A stretch of 64,000 nt of DNA, taken from Palsa-506 sp963836355 (lineage in GTDB: Bacteria > Actinomycetota > Actinomycetes > Streptosporangiales > Streptosporangiaceae). Shown here piece by piece: positions 36,601 through 43,419 of this stretch. A program made the translations under genes and the position numbers. The notes beneath the pieces are model-generated. The model ran no database searches. It was not told the DNA's origin and saw nothing but the letters and a program-made list of their open reading frames with translations. Position 1 is the first letter of the stretch, and each line of letters opens with the position of its first letter. The DNA lies in assembly GCA_963836355.1 (NCBI GenBank), contig CAWIJO010000018.1, positions 248,001-312,000 of the forward strand, read 5' to 3'.

Positions 36601-37726
36601 AGCTTCCGTTCGGCCCGCCCTGTGTGTAAGCGGCGGCAATCACGCCGCCGTTAAGCCCGTTTCCGTCGGTTTCGGCGACGGCCGCCCCGGGCGCGTAGAT
36701 GGTGCCCGGGATAGTCGAAGAACCGCTGAGGGTCACGGTAGTCGCGGTCGGGAAGTTCCACAGTATGTACGCCGCGTCCCCGTTCTGGAGTCCGTTGAAA
36801 TTCGGCGGCGACCAGCTGAAGGTGTTCCCGGACCCGGTTGTGTCGACGTTGATGACTAACGGCCCCGACGCGCTGGGCGAATCCCGGAATTGCAGGATTG
36901 AGATATCGGCAAGATTTGCCGCGGTAATATCGAGTATGTTCTGCACGCCGGAACTGAGCGTCACATAGGCGGTAGTGTTCGGCGGCAACTTGCCGGGGAG
37001 CGGCTTGCCGTTTTGCTTCTCGAGCACCACGGTGCCCGGGCAGCTGGCGAGGTTGGTGGAGTTCGAGCGGAACGTGCGGAACGCGCTGGCGAAGCCGATG
37101 AGCCCAGACTGGTTCACCGATGCGGTCGGCTGATTGACCACGTCCGCGATCTGCGGCAGCGACGAGTAGCCCTGTCCGGCCTGGACTACATGGGTGGGAG
37201 CCGTGCCGGACTGCGCCACGGCCGAGCCGGTCAGGTCCCCGACCTTGACGTAGCCGTTGCTCTGCACGTTGACTGCGCCGTTCGCGCCGCTGCCGGCCCA
37301 GTTGACGCTGCCGTTGACAAGCAGCCCGGTCGGCCTGGCGTCGCCCGATGCCGTGAACGTCCCGGCGGATTGGGTCGCGACGTCGAAGCTGCCCGAGCCG
37401 AGGGTGAGGTTCCCGCCAAGCGCGACCGGACCGCCGGTCGACGTCGAGTTCAGCGTCGCGTTCCCGGCGACAAACACGTTGAAGCCCTGGTTGCCGGTGA
37501 TGGGGTTGACCGAGACCGCGGCGGCAAGCCGCGCTCCAGATACGGAAGATGCGGACTTGGCCGCGGCTGCGGCGTTGGCCGCGGCCGATGCAGCGGATGC
37601 GGATTTGCCCGCGCCTGCCGCAGGCGTAGCAGCTGATGCGGAGGTACCTGGATCTAATCCGGCACCGGTCACGGCCGTCACGGCAGCAAGTACCATGATA
37701 AAAGGCATCCGGGCAGATTTCGCCAC
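27614..37726 (-). CDS. Giant secreted protein: choice-of-anchor A domain plus 22 DUF11 repeats
   Basis: About 3370 residues. After a signal peptide (MPFIMVLAAVTAVTGAGL) and an Ala/Ser-rich stretch, residues about 75-390 form a choice-of-anchor A domain (NQGFNVFVAGNATLNS, IPGTIYAPGAAV). It is followed by 22 DUF11 Ig-like repeats averaging 129 residues. Each has the pattern PGxxVxYTxTVTNTGQ, then DDAxYNGDAxATAG, LTWTGDLxxG and NCPxGxxDPxC, so two cysteines per repeat. The last 130 residues (from SIALNNLTSSFTLAG) are not DUF11: they match the small secreted protein encoded at 38226. There is no LPXTG motif or C-terminal membrane segment. GTG 37726 is preferred over 37747 because GGGGGATGGGG directly precedes it. 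The likely role is a long cell-surface adhesin or fibre; partners and ligand are unknown. Confidence 0.93.
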   Translation of the reverse strand: MAKSARMPFIMVLAAVTAVTGAGLDPGTSASAATPAAGAGKSASAASAAANAAAAAKSASSVSGARLAAAVSVNPITGNQGFNVFVAGNATLNSTSTGGPVALGGNLTLGSGSFDVATQSAGTFTASGDARPTGLLVNGSVNWAGSGANGAVNVQSNGYVKVGDLTGSAVAQSGTAPTHVVQAGQGYSSLPQIADVVNQPTASVNQSGLIGFASAFRTFRSNSTNLASCPGTVVLEKQNGKPLPGKLPPNTTAYVTLSSGVQNILDITAANLADISILQFRDSPSASGPLVINVDTTGSGNTFSWSPPNFNGLQNGDAAYILWNFPTATTVTLSGSSTIPGTIYAPGAAVAETDGNGLNGGVIAAAYTQGGPNGSSSGGQVLPNPFAATVQPCGSAALAIALTADAASVAPGGTVHYTITVTNSGSVAYTGATLTAPLSGVIDDATYNGDAAATAGTVTFSSPNLSWTGNLAAAAAATITYSATAKNPDPGDGLLSTTVTSTTTGSNCPAGSTDAQCSATVTVSGLTISKSADTSSVAPGGAVHYTITITNSGKTSFGSADFTDPLTGVLDDATYNGDASATTGTVTFSSPNLTWTGTLAPGATATITYSITVKNPDTGDGSMTNTVTSTTAGSNCPSGGNDPRCTATVTVSGLTITNTADVSSTTPSSTVHYTITITNTGHTSFSGATVTDPLAGVLDDAAYNGDAAATAGAVSFVSPNLTWTGNLAPGAAANVTFSVTVKNPDTGNKTLTSTMTSTTAGSNCPSATTDPRCTATVTVLTPALTIVKSADVSTTTPGSVVHYTITVTNTGQTAYTGATFTDPLTGVLDDATYNGNAAATAGTVTFSSPTLSWTGNLAVGAVATITYSVTVNNPDAGDKTLANTLISATPGSNCPSGGTDARCTVTVRDLVPALHVVKTADVSTVTPGGIVHYTVTVTNTGQAAYTGAGFTDPLSGVLDDAAYNGDAAASAGTVSFASPVLTWTGDLAVGAVATITYSVTVASPDAGNHVLANTVTSATAGSNCASGSADPGCTATVSVADLVIVNQADVASSTPGGVVRYTATFTNSGQVPYTGITVATDATDVFDDAVPDGDQTATSGTLTVTTTGVSWTGNIPVGGTVTVTGTVTVKNPDPGNQVLASTLVSAAAGNNCPSGSSDPACTATVTVLTPGLTIVKAADTTAAVPGQVIGYTVTVTNTGQTAYAGAAVNDSFAQMADDAAYDGDATATAGSLSFAGQVLTWTGSLAVGAAATISYTVTVNDPDAGDKLVINTVTSTATGSTCPPGATTAACRVTVPVLTPALTIVKTADVSTVTPGGIVHYTVTVTNTGQAPYTGAGFTDPLSGVLDDAAYNGDAAASAGTVSFASPVLTWTGDLAVGAVATVTYSVTVASPDAGNHVLANTVTSATAGSNCASGSADPGCTATVSVADLVIVNQADVASSTPGGVVRYTATFTNSGQVPYTGITVATDATDVFDDAVPNGDQTATSGTLTVTTTGVSWTGNIPVGGTVTITGTVTVKNPDPGNKTLTATLISAAAGNNCPSGGSDPRCTSTIAVLTPALTIVKTADTTAAVPGQVIGYTVTVTNTGQTPYAGAAVNDSFAQMADDAAYDGDATASSGSLSFAGQVLTWTGDLAPGAAATISYTVTVNNPDTGDKQVINTVTSTATGSTCPPGATTAACRVTVPVLTPALTIVKTADVSTVTPGGIVHYTVTVTNTGQVPYTGAGFTDPLTALLDEAAYNNDAVASAGTVSFTSPELTWTGDLAPGTAATVTYSVTVNNPETGDLVLDNTVTSATPGSNCAAGSDDPDCSVAVDVENATTLTFTKTADVASAAAGGVVHYTVTVANSGLTPYLGAVFTDPLSGVLDDAAYNNDASATGGTALFTSPNITWAGDVPASGSVTVTYSVTVHNPDAGNQILANTISSVSPGSDCPSDSTDPRCTATVTVAGLAIDFTASVSTVTPGGTVGYVATLTNTGQTPYFGISVATDASGIADDATSNGDETASSGTLSVGPTGAVWTGDIPVGGTVTVSSSVTVDNPDTGDQVLTATAVSAALGNNCPAGSTDPACTPVTDVLTPGLAIVKTADTTAAVPGGTIGYTVTVTNTGQTAYAGAAVNDSFAQMADDAAYDGDATATAGSVSFAGQVLTWTGDLAPGDAATITYTVTVNNPDTGDKLVINSVSSADTGSTCPPGATDAACRVTVPVLTPALGIVKTADVSTATPGQVVHYAVTVTNTGQTSYTGATFSDPLTGVLDDAAYNGDGSATAGTVSFASPVLTWTGDLAVGAAATITYSVTVASPDAGSHVLNNTVTSATPGSNCATGSADPACTATVTVAGLAIDFTASVSTVTPGGTVGYVATLTNTGQTPYFGISVATDASGIADDATSNGDETASSGTLSVGPTGAVWTGDIPVGGTVTVSSSVTVDNPDTGDQVLTATAVSAALGNNCPAGSTDPACTPVTDVLTPGLAIVKTADTTAAVPGGTIGYTVTVTNTGQTAYAGAAVNDSFAQMADDAAYDGDATATAGSVSFAGQVLTWTGDLAPGDAATITYTVTVNNPDTGDKLVINSVSSADTGSTCPPGATDAACRVTVPVLTPALGIVKTADVSTATPGQVVHYAVTVTNTGQTSYTGATFSDPLTGVLDDAAYNGDGSATAGTVSFASPVLTWTGDLAVGAAATITYSVTVASPDAGSHVLNNTVTSATPGSNCATGSADPACTATVSITEFTIVNTADAASTVPGGIVRYTIVATNTGQVPISNATFTAHFAAVSDDATYNGDATATAGSLILDTASQNAIWTGDLAPGAAVTFTGTVTVNDPDTGDKILTEIADSATPGSNCPSGGSDPRCANTVTVLTPALTITKTADVSTTTPGSIVNYTITIANTGQTPYAGTTVTDDLTGVLNDAAYNSDASATIGAIAYTSPDLAWTGDLPVGGSAVVSYSVTVSNPDTGDQVLVNTVTSAAAGSNCPAGGTDPACTATVNDLIPALTITKTADSTNAVPGGVVGYTITVADTGQTPYTGAQITDPLTGVLDDAAYNSDATATTGTVTFASPALTWTGDLAVGASATITYTVTVAIPDSGDKTLTNTVTSADAGSTCPPAGPGSACTAAVTVLTPALTITKTASTSQVVAGEGVSYTIVIDNTGQVPYAAATISDPLSGVLNSAAYNADAAATIGTVAFSGGVITWTGDLPVSATAVVTYSVTTNSEDGSGTTLVNTVSTAAQGSNCGSSSTDPACTADVTVLPQSIALNNLTSSFTLAGTPGAVAEQDGVVTMLVTTNSPAGYQVTVEPASPDLTLSGSGDTIPFGDLNVRETGQAIFQSLAVPVLVHDQSGPSDPDGDLISNDYQISVPDVLSGSYQGTLDYIATATP
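28003..36543 (-). repeat. Array of 22 DUF11-encoding repeats, about 388 bp each
   Basis: The repeats fall into classes by their central motif: DATDVFDD or DASGIADD (class A), NDSFAQMADD (class B) and DPLSGVLDD or DPLTGVLDD (class C). From the N-terminus, four C-like repeats lead into C-A-B-C-A-B-C, then C, then A-B-C-A-B-C, then four more diverged ones. The higher-order unit is a three-domain block of 1164 bp. Confidence 0.9.
29577..31904 (-). repeat. Two apparently identical 1164-bp tandem copies
   Basis: The stretches 29577-30740 and 30741-31904 match base for base wherever compared. Each encodes one A-B-C block of three DUF11 repeats. A second, slightly diverged duplication with the same 1164-bp period lies at about 32900-35000 (for instance, matching sequence at 33431 and 34595). 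Identity at the base level points to a recent duplication or ongoing gene conversion. Confidence 0.9.
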
Positions 37727-38225
37727 AACCCCATCCCCCGATATCACGAAGCGTATTCGATCAGTTACCTTGAGTCGCGGTCAAGGACTTTGGCTTCAGT
37801 CGGCTTTACCTGTCGTTTCCCCGGCCGGCGTATGCCCGACGGCGATGCCAGCGCCGCCGTCATGCGCATGATGATCACGGACTGAAACGCCGCTGACGGC
37901 GATTCCGGTAGCTGCAGGGCAAGGCGGGATATGGACGCGCGTGCCTGCTGGATTGGGCCCCGCACAGGGTTCAGGCAGCACCTTAGCCACCCGGAATCCC
38001 GGCGACCAATCCGCTTTCTCGGTAAGCCGCCCGCATGTCCCTGATGCCCCCGACTGGCAGGATGAACAGGAATCTCGAAGTCCAACCGGGCAGCTTTCGG
38101 CGGTCTCAGAGCATCCCTGACCTGTGTTTGTTACTTTACGTGATCGAATACTTGCTCATCGTTGACAACAGGCGGGCGGCCAAGCAGTATCGACGGCGAC
38201 CGCTCAACCAACATCGGGGGACCAA
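37727..38225. promoter_or_regulatory. Divergent intergenic region with a candidate promoter for the small secreted protein gene
   Basis: This 499-base gap has no convincing gene. A consensus -35 TTGACA at 38162-38167 is followed after 17 bases by CAGTAT at 38185-38190, a reasonable -10, with a start codon at 38226. The flanking stretch 38110-38170 is relatively A/T-rich. The other end should hold the promoter of the giant DUF11 gene, but no clear hexamers were found there. Confidence 0.5.
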
Positions 38226-38808
38226 ATGCAAAACGTGTCAGATATAACGCCCGCCGAGCCGGAGAACCGTCGCAGGCCGGCACTTCGGCCGGCTTGGCGC
38301 CGCGGCCGTCGGCGCCGGCCTGGTCGTGGCCGCCGTACTGCCCGCCGGGCAGGCGATCGCGGCCTGCCTGACCGACACCGGGACCACCGATGCCCGCGTG
38401 GCCGTCAGCGCCGCCATCGTGCTGAGTAATCTCACGCCTGAGTTCACGCTCAGCGGGATTCCGGGCGACACGCCGGAAGAAATCGGCGCGGTGACCATGC
38501 ATGTGCAAACCAACAATGCCACCGGTTACAACGTGACCGTGCAGGCTGCTGCGCCCGACCTGGTGGGCACCGGAACGAACACCGATACGATTCCGGTCAT
38601 CGACCTATCCGTTCGGCAGACAAATACGACCACCTACACAGCGCTGTCGGACACCGCTCCGGTACAGGTCCACAACCAGGCCACCCGGTCGGCGGACGCG
38701 CCCGGCGATTTGCTCAGCAACGACTACGAATTCAACACGCCGATCCCGCACGTGAACAGCGACATTTACTCGGTCACGCTCGACTATGTCGCCACCATCA
38801 ACCCGTAA
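38226..38808 (+). CDS. Small secreted protein homologous to the C-terminus of the giant DUF11 protein (frame break in signal peptide)
   Basis: The mature domain (from AAIVLSNLTPEFTLSG to DYVATINP) aligns along its length with the C-terminal 130 residues of the giant protein. Shared features include NLTxxFTLxG, GYxVTVxxAxPDL, DTIPxxDLxVRxT and LxSNDYxxxxP. The frame holding this domain has no start before GTG 38326, which would leave too short a hydrophobic segment. The ATG at 38226, 4 bases after GGGGGA, begins MQNVSDITPAEPENRRR in another frame. Dropping one base between 38273 and 38280 joins it to HFGRLGAAAVGAGLVVAAVL and a normal signal peptide ending AIAAC. The DUF916-like gene follows 38 bases downstream. 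The protein may be a wall-associated subunit; it lacks obvious WxL motifs. Confidence 0.75.
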
Positions 38809-38846
38809 TGGCCCGGACGACGCACAATAACCAGAAATGAGGACAT

Positions 38847-39875
38847 GTGCCTAACCGTCCCGGACATCGCCGGGGAGGCCGCCTCCGGCATGGAGGTGGC
38901 CTCCTCCCGGTGCTGGTCCTGTTGCTCATCGAGGTGCTAAGCGTCGCCGTTATTGCCGCTGTTCCGGCCTTCGCCGCAGTGGCGGGGCATCCCGAGCAGG
39001 GACCAGTCCCGCGCGGAAAAGGCCTCGCCATGCTGGTCAGCCCGCCGCGCTTAACGGTAGCGGGCAGGCCTGTCATCAGGACTGCGCGGCTGGAAATCGA
39101 GAACAGGGGCAGCATCCGGCTGGACGTGCATGCCCGGGTGGTGAAACTGGCCCAGGCCAAGGACGGGTCTTCGCTGCCGGAGGAGAACGCGCCCTCCTCT
39201 GACCTGGGCTGGGTCACGGTCGTCCCGAGCCACCTCTTCGTCCAGCCGGGCACCAGGCAGCGCGTTTTCGTGCATATCCGGGTGCCGCCGCATGCCGAGC
39301 CAGGCGACCATGATGTGGCGATCCTTTTCATGGTGCCGCCGGCCCGAGGTAAGGGCAATATCCACCTCTCGGCAGGAATAGGCATACCTGTCCTGATCAC
39401 CGTGCCCGGCCGGGTTGTCGACAACGTTAGCGTGACCGGGCTGCACGTGGCGGGCTTCTCAGCTGGCGGGACCATCTCGCTCGCGGCGACGGTACGCGAA
39501 TCGGGCAACGTCCACCACAGCTTCCGGGCACCGCATGCGCGGCTTGCGGCCCGGGCGGGCGGGACGACGGTGCTGTTTCCACCGATCAGCGTGCTCCGCG
39601 GATCAACAATAACTATGGACACCAAATGGGCAGACCATCCGGTCATGTGCGTCTGTCATGTGTCGGTAACGCTCATGTCGGACGGCCACCGAAGTACCGC
39701 GGTCGCGACCGTGGTCATCTTTCCCGTTTTCCAAGTCCTATCGGGGATCGGCGCAATTGTCGCGCTGCTCGCTGCCTTCCTGCTCGTCCGCCGCTACCAG
39801 CGGAGCAGGCTCACGGCAGCCTACGAGGCCTGCCGCCGGCAAAACGGGCTCGACGGGCAGCCCTCGCCGGGATAA
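38847..39875 (+). CDS. DUF916/WxL-interacting-protein-like membrane protein
   Basis: A 342-aa protein with an N-terminal signal/anchor segment (LLPVLVLLLIEVLSVAVIAAV). Two Ig-like extracellular domains follow (about residues 55-190 and 195-300), then a C-terminal transmembrane helix (FQVLSGIGAIVALLAAFLLV) and a basic cytoplasmic tail (RRYQRSR). The first Ig-like domain has the pattern of DUF916, the peptidoglycan-binding half of WxL-interacting proteins: ARLEIENRGSIRLDVHARV, then LGWVTVVPSHLFVQPGTRQRV and VPPHAEPGDHDVAILF. In Firmicutes such proteins bind WxL proteins at the cell wall. The GTG start is 4 bases after GAGGA. Its place right after the small secreted protein suggests they form a complex. 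Assignment to the exact family is by pattern only. Confidence 0.78.
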   Translation: MPNRPGHRRGGRLRHGGGLLPVLVLLLIEVLSVAVIAAVPAFAAVAGHPEQGPVPRGKGLAMLVSPPRLTVAGRPVIRTARLEIENRGSIRLDVHARVVKLAQAKDGSSLPEENAPSSDLGWVTVVPSHLFVQPGTRQRVFVHIRVPPHAEPGDHDVAILFMVPPARGKGNIHLSAGIGIPVLITVPGRVVDNVSVTGLHVAGFSAGGTISLAATVRESGNVHHSFRAPHARLAARAGGTTVLFPPISVLRGSTITMDTKWADHPVMCVCHVSVTLMSDGHRSTAVATVVIFPVFQVLSGIGAIVALLAAFLLVRRYQRSRLTAAYEACRRQNGLDGQPSPG

Positions 39876-40167
39876 TCCGCTCCTTTCCGTTTCCGGTCGG
39901 CCGGCTGGTTTCACACCTTCCGGCCGGCTAACTTCGCACTTCCCGGTCGCCCGGCTGACTTCGCACTTCCCGGTCGGCCGGCCGACCGCGAGAACGACAG
40001 ATTCCTGGGCCGACTGAACCTTGGACTGCTACGCTCCCGGCCTGAGCAGGTCACTTACCGGCGAGATATTTCTGCAATAGCCATTCCATTCCGAGTTGTC
40101 TCGGGCATTCTCGGACAATATCGGCCAAGCGAAGCTGCTTGGGGCTGACCGTCATCGGGGGGCGCAG
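39876..40167 (+). repeat. Intergenic tract with near-tandem 27-bp repeats
   Basis: At about 39905-39990 a unit close to ACTTCGCACTTCCCGGTCGC recurs two to three times in diverged copies, with CCGGCTGG or CCGGCCGG between. No gene is seen. The rest of the gap, 40020-40130, is relatively A/T-rich and probably contains the promoter for the gene starting at 40168. Confidence 0.5.
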
Positions 40168-41061
40168 GTGGCAAGGAAGCACAGTTTCCGTTTGCAGCGG
40201 GATAACCACGCGTTCGCCTCGGTAGCGCTGGCCGTGCCCCTGGTCGCGCTGCTCCCGCAGCTTTCACCAATACTGTCGGCAGCGGCCCGCCCAACAGCAG
40301 CCGGGCCAGTGGCTGCCACGCACCTGGCAGCCGCCACGCACCTGGCATCGGCGCAGTCGCTGGGCCGTACGCGCGCGGCCAGCCCGGGCAGGCATCCGGC
40401 TAGCCCGCACCCGAGCACATCCGTCAGCGTGCTCCCGAGCACGCCGGTCAGCGCGCACCCGAGCAAATCGGCCAGGGCGCACCCGAGCACATCGGCGATG
40501 GCGCCGCGGCCGGCTGGGGCTGGTGGCGCAGCCGCTGCGCATGCGCCGCAACTGAGCATCGGGGTGAGTGACGGCCGGCAGCACGTCCAGGCCGGTGATC
40601 TGGTCACTTATGCGGTCAAGATTCACAACATCGGTAAGCGGAACGTGCCGCGGCTGCGCATCGTGCAGATGTTGCCGGTCAACATGAAGCTGATCTCGGC
40701 CACCAGGCATCCCGCGATGCATGCAGGCCAGCTGACCTGGCGGCTGAGCCTGCCGGCCCGGCACACGGACACCTTCCGCGTGGTGGGCCGGGTGGGGCGG
40801 ACGCCCGGGCAACTGCTGCGCCTTGCCACGATCGCCTGCGCGGACATCGGAGCCAGCTCGCGGCCGGTCGTGTGCGCCGCACACTCCGACGAACTGCCGG
40901 CCGGGGCGGTAGCGGCCGCGCACGCCAGCCACGACGGTGCCGCAGGGTCCAAGTCAGGATACCTACGGCCGCTGGCCGCTGCGCTGATCCTGGCCGTCGT
41001 GGCCGGCGGCTCGTGGCTGATCTTCCGGCGGAACCGACGCCGCGGCCGCCGCGCATCCTGA
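40168..41061 (+). CDS. Membrane-anchored protein with one DUF11-like domain
   Basis: A 297-aa protein. The GTG at 40168 follows a GGGGGG-containing ribosome site and begins a basic n-region (VARKHSFRLQR) before a hydrophobic signal segment. A Ser/Pro/His repeat stretch follows (HPSTSVSVLPSTPVSAHPSKSARAH pattern, shortened here in description), then a single DUF11-like domain at about residues 140-245 (VQAGDLVTYAVKIHNIGKRNVPRLR). A C-terminal transmembrane helix (PLAAALILAVVAGGSWLIF) and RRNRRRGRR tail complete it. Topology is outside-facing domain, one anchor, basic inside. It shares its domain with the giant protein and follows the DUF916-like gene, so it may be a membrane-bound partner in the same surface assembly. 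No catalytic motif is seen. Confidence 0.78.
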   Translation: MARKHSFRLQRDNHAFASVALAVPLVALLPQLSPILSAAARPTAAGPVAATHLAAATHLASAQSLGRTRAASPGRHPASPHPSTSVSVLPSTPVSAHPSKSARAHPSTSAMAPRPAGAGGAAAAHAPQLSIGVSDGRQHVQAGDLVTYAVKIHNIGKRNVPRLRIVQMLPVNMKLISATRHPAMHAGQLTWRLSLPARHTDTFRVVGRVGRTPGQLLRLATIACADIGASSRPVVCAAHSDELPAGAVAAAHASHDGAAGSKSGYLRPLAAALILAVVAGGSWLIFRRNRRRGRRAS

Positions 41062-41265
41062 CCGACGGCAGCCCCGCCCTACCTCAGCCCAGCCCGGCCC
41101 CTACCTCAGCCCAGCCCGGCCCTCCTCGCGCACTCAGCGAGAGCGGCGATCGGTGGATGTGCCCGCCGATCTCCACAACGCCCTTCTCGCTGCCCTTCTC
41201 GCTATCGATGTGTCGAACCCGGTCGGGACGACTGGGCCGGCCGTTGCGATCGGCCGTGGCTGACG

Positions 41266-43419
41266 TCAGGAGCTGGTGAGGATGACGAGTTGCTGGGTCG
41301 CTCGGGTCATCGCGACATAGCGGTCGACTGCTCCTTCGATGCCGTTGCCGAACGCCTCTGGGTCGATGAGGACGACCAGGTCGAACTCGAGCCCTTTCGA
41401 CAGTTCCGGGGTCAGCGACCGGACCCGGGATGTCGCCTGGAACGTGGGATCGCCGATGACGCACGCGATCCCGTCGGCATGCGCGGCGAGCCAGGTGCCG
41501 AGGATCGAGCCCAGATCCGAGGCAGATCCTCTTGCGACGGGGACGTCGGTGCTGCGGATGGAGGCCGGCACGTTGGCGTCCGGGAGCACGGCCCGGATGA
41601 CCGGCTCGGCTTCGGCCATGACCGCTACCGGCGTCCGGTAGTTGATGTTCAGGGAAGCCAGGCTGATCCGGTCGAGCCCGACCCGCTCGAGCCGTTCCTG
41701 CCACGATTCGGTGAACCCGTGCCGGGCCTGGGCGCGGTCCCCAACGATGGTGAAGCTCCGGGACGGGCAGCGGAGCAGCAGCATCTGCCACTCCGCGTCG
41801 GTCAGTTCCTGAGCCTCGTCCACGACGATGTGCGCGAACGGGCCGGCCAGCAGGTCCGGGTCAGGGCTGGGCAGTGCGGTCTCGTCGACCAGGGCGTCCT
41901 GGAAGTCCTCGCCGCGCAGCATCGTCACCAGGCCTACGCCGTATTCGTCGTCGGCGGCCTCAATCAGGTCGTCGACGACCCTTGCCATGCGCTCGCGTTC
42001 GGCGGCGACAGCGGCGTTATGCCGGCGCTTACGTCGTGACGCCTCCGGGTCGCCGAGCCGCTGCCGTGCTGTGTCCAGGAGCGGCAGGTCGGACACCGTC
42101 CAGGCCTGGGCGTCCCCGCGCTGCAGTTTCGCAGCGTCATCGGGGCTGAGCCTGGGAGCGCACATCCGTAGGTAGGCGGGTACCGACCACAGGTCTCCGA
42201 CGAGGTCAGCCGCCTCGATCAGCGGCCACGCGCGGTTGACGGCTGTGTGCAGCTCCTCGTTCCGCAGCAGCGATCGGCGGAGCAGGTCAGCCGGGGCGTC
42301 CCCGTCGTGGGAGTCCATCAGGATCGTCAGCAGCGCCTCCCAGATCTCTTCGCGTGCCTCGTTGTGCGGAGTGCCGGGGGCCGGTGCTTCGAACGCCTCG
42401 GCCCAATCGTCGGCGCTCAGCCAGATGTCGGACCAGTGGGTCTCGACCGTCATCGGTTTGGTGGGCGGATTCTCGTAGAACCGGACGGCCGGCTCGATCG
42501 CCTTCACCAGGTCCGCGGACGACTTCAGGCGGGCCACGTCCGGGTCGGTCTCGATCGCCGCTGCGGCTCCCTCGGCGACGAGGTCCCGCAGGGTGCAGGT
42601 CTGCACGCCCTCCTCGCCGAGGCTGGGCAGGACGTCGGCGACGTAGGCCAGGTAGGGCTGGTGCGGACCGACGAATAGCACGCCGCCCCGGCGGTGACCG
42701 AGGCGAGGGTCGGAGTAGAGCAGGTAGGCGGAGCGGTGCAGAGCGACGACAGTCTTGCCCGTACCCGGACCGCCGTCGACGACCAGAGCGCCGCGAGATC
42801 CCGCGCGGATGATGGCGTCCTGGTCGGCCTGGATGGTGCCGAGCACGTCTCGCATCCGGGCCGACCGGTTGCTGCCCAGGCTGGCGATGAAGGCGGACTG
42901 GTCGTCGAGCGCGGCGTGCCCTTCAAACCCATCCGATCTGAACACCTCGTCCCAGTAGTCGCTGATCCGGCCGCGGGTCCAGCGATACCTGCGGCGGCTG
43001 GCCAGGCCCATCGGGTTGGCGTGGGTCGCTCCGAAGAACGGCTCAGCCGCGGGGGAGCGCCAGTCGAGCAGCAGCCTGCGACCCGCGCTGTCGGTGAGGC
43101 CAAGCCGTCCGACGTACACGGGCTCCGGATTGTCCGCGCCGACGATGCGTCCGAGGCACAGGTCCAAACCGAAGCGACGCAGGGTGCGCAGGCGAGCGCT
43201 CAGCCGGTGGATCTCCATGTCCCGGTCCATCGCCTCCTGCCCTATGCCGCCTGGCGCCTTGCGCTCGGCATCGAGGCGGTCGGACAGGTCGGCGATCGAC
43301 TGCTCAAGGCTCTCCGCGATGGCCGCGAAATGCTGCTCATCGCCGCCGATCAGCGCCGGGTCGGCCTTGGCGGAGAGGTGGCCGGGAAGGTCAAACGCGC
43401 TGGTAGTCAGGAGGTTCAC
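41266..43419 (-). CDS. helR: HelR/HelD-type RNA polymerase recycling ATPase
   Basis: A 717-aa superfamily 1 helicase-like ATPase. The N-terminal coiled coil (residues about 25-85) is the part that inserts into RNA polymerase in HelD-type proteins. The Walker A GGPGTGKT lies near residue 214, the Walker B-like HIVVDEAQELTDAEW near 545, and NINYRTP and VAMTRATQQLVIL are the later helicase motifs. In actinomycetes HelR removes RNA polymerase stalled on DNA, including polymerase blocked by rifamycins, and so raises rifampicin tolerance. The GTG start has GGAG 8 bases upstream. No rifamycin-associated inverted repeat was recognised upstream. It is transcribed away from the Wadjet operon. Confidence 0.9.
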   Translation of the reverse strand: MNLLTTSAFDLPGHLSAKADPALIGGDEQHFAAIAESLEQSIADLSDRLDAERKAPGGIGQEAMDRDMEIHRLSARLRTLRRFGLDLCLGRIVGADNPEPVYVGRLGLTDSAGRRLLLDWRSPAAEPFFGATHANPMGLASRRRYRWTRGRISDYWDEVFRSDGFEGHAALDDQSAFIASLGSNRSARMRDVLGTIQADQDAIIRAGSRGALVVDGGPGTGKTVVALHRSAYLLYSDPRLGHRRGGVLFVGPHQPYLAYVADVLPSLGEEGVQTCTLRDLVAEGAAAAIETDPDVARLKSSADLVKAIEPAVRFYENPPTKPMTVETHWSDIWLSADDWAEAFEAPAPGTPHNEAREEIWEALLTILMDSHDGDAPADLLRRSLLRNEELHTAVNRAWPLIEAADLVGDLWSVPAYLRMCAPRLSPDDAAKLQRGDAQAWTVSDLPLLDTARQRLGDPEASRRKRRHNAAVAAERERMARVVDDLIEAADDEYGVGLVTMLRGEDFQDALVDETALPSPDPDLLAGPFAHIVVDEAQELTDAEWQMLLLRCPSRSFTIVGDRAQARHGFTESWQERLERVGLDRISLASLNINYRTPVAVMAEAEPVIRAVLPDANVPASIRSTDVPVARGSASDLGSILGTWLAAHADGIACVIGDPTFQATSRVRSLTPELSKGLEFDLVVLIDPEAFGNGIEGAVDRYVAMTRATQQLVILTSS

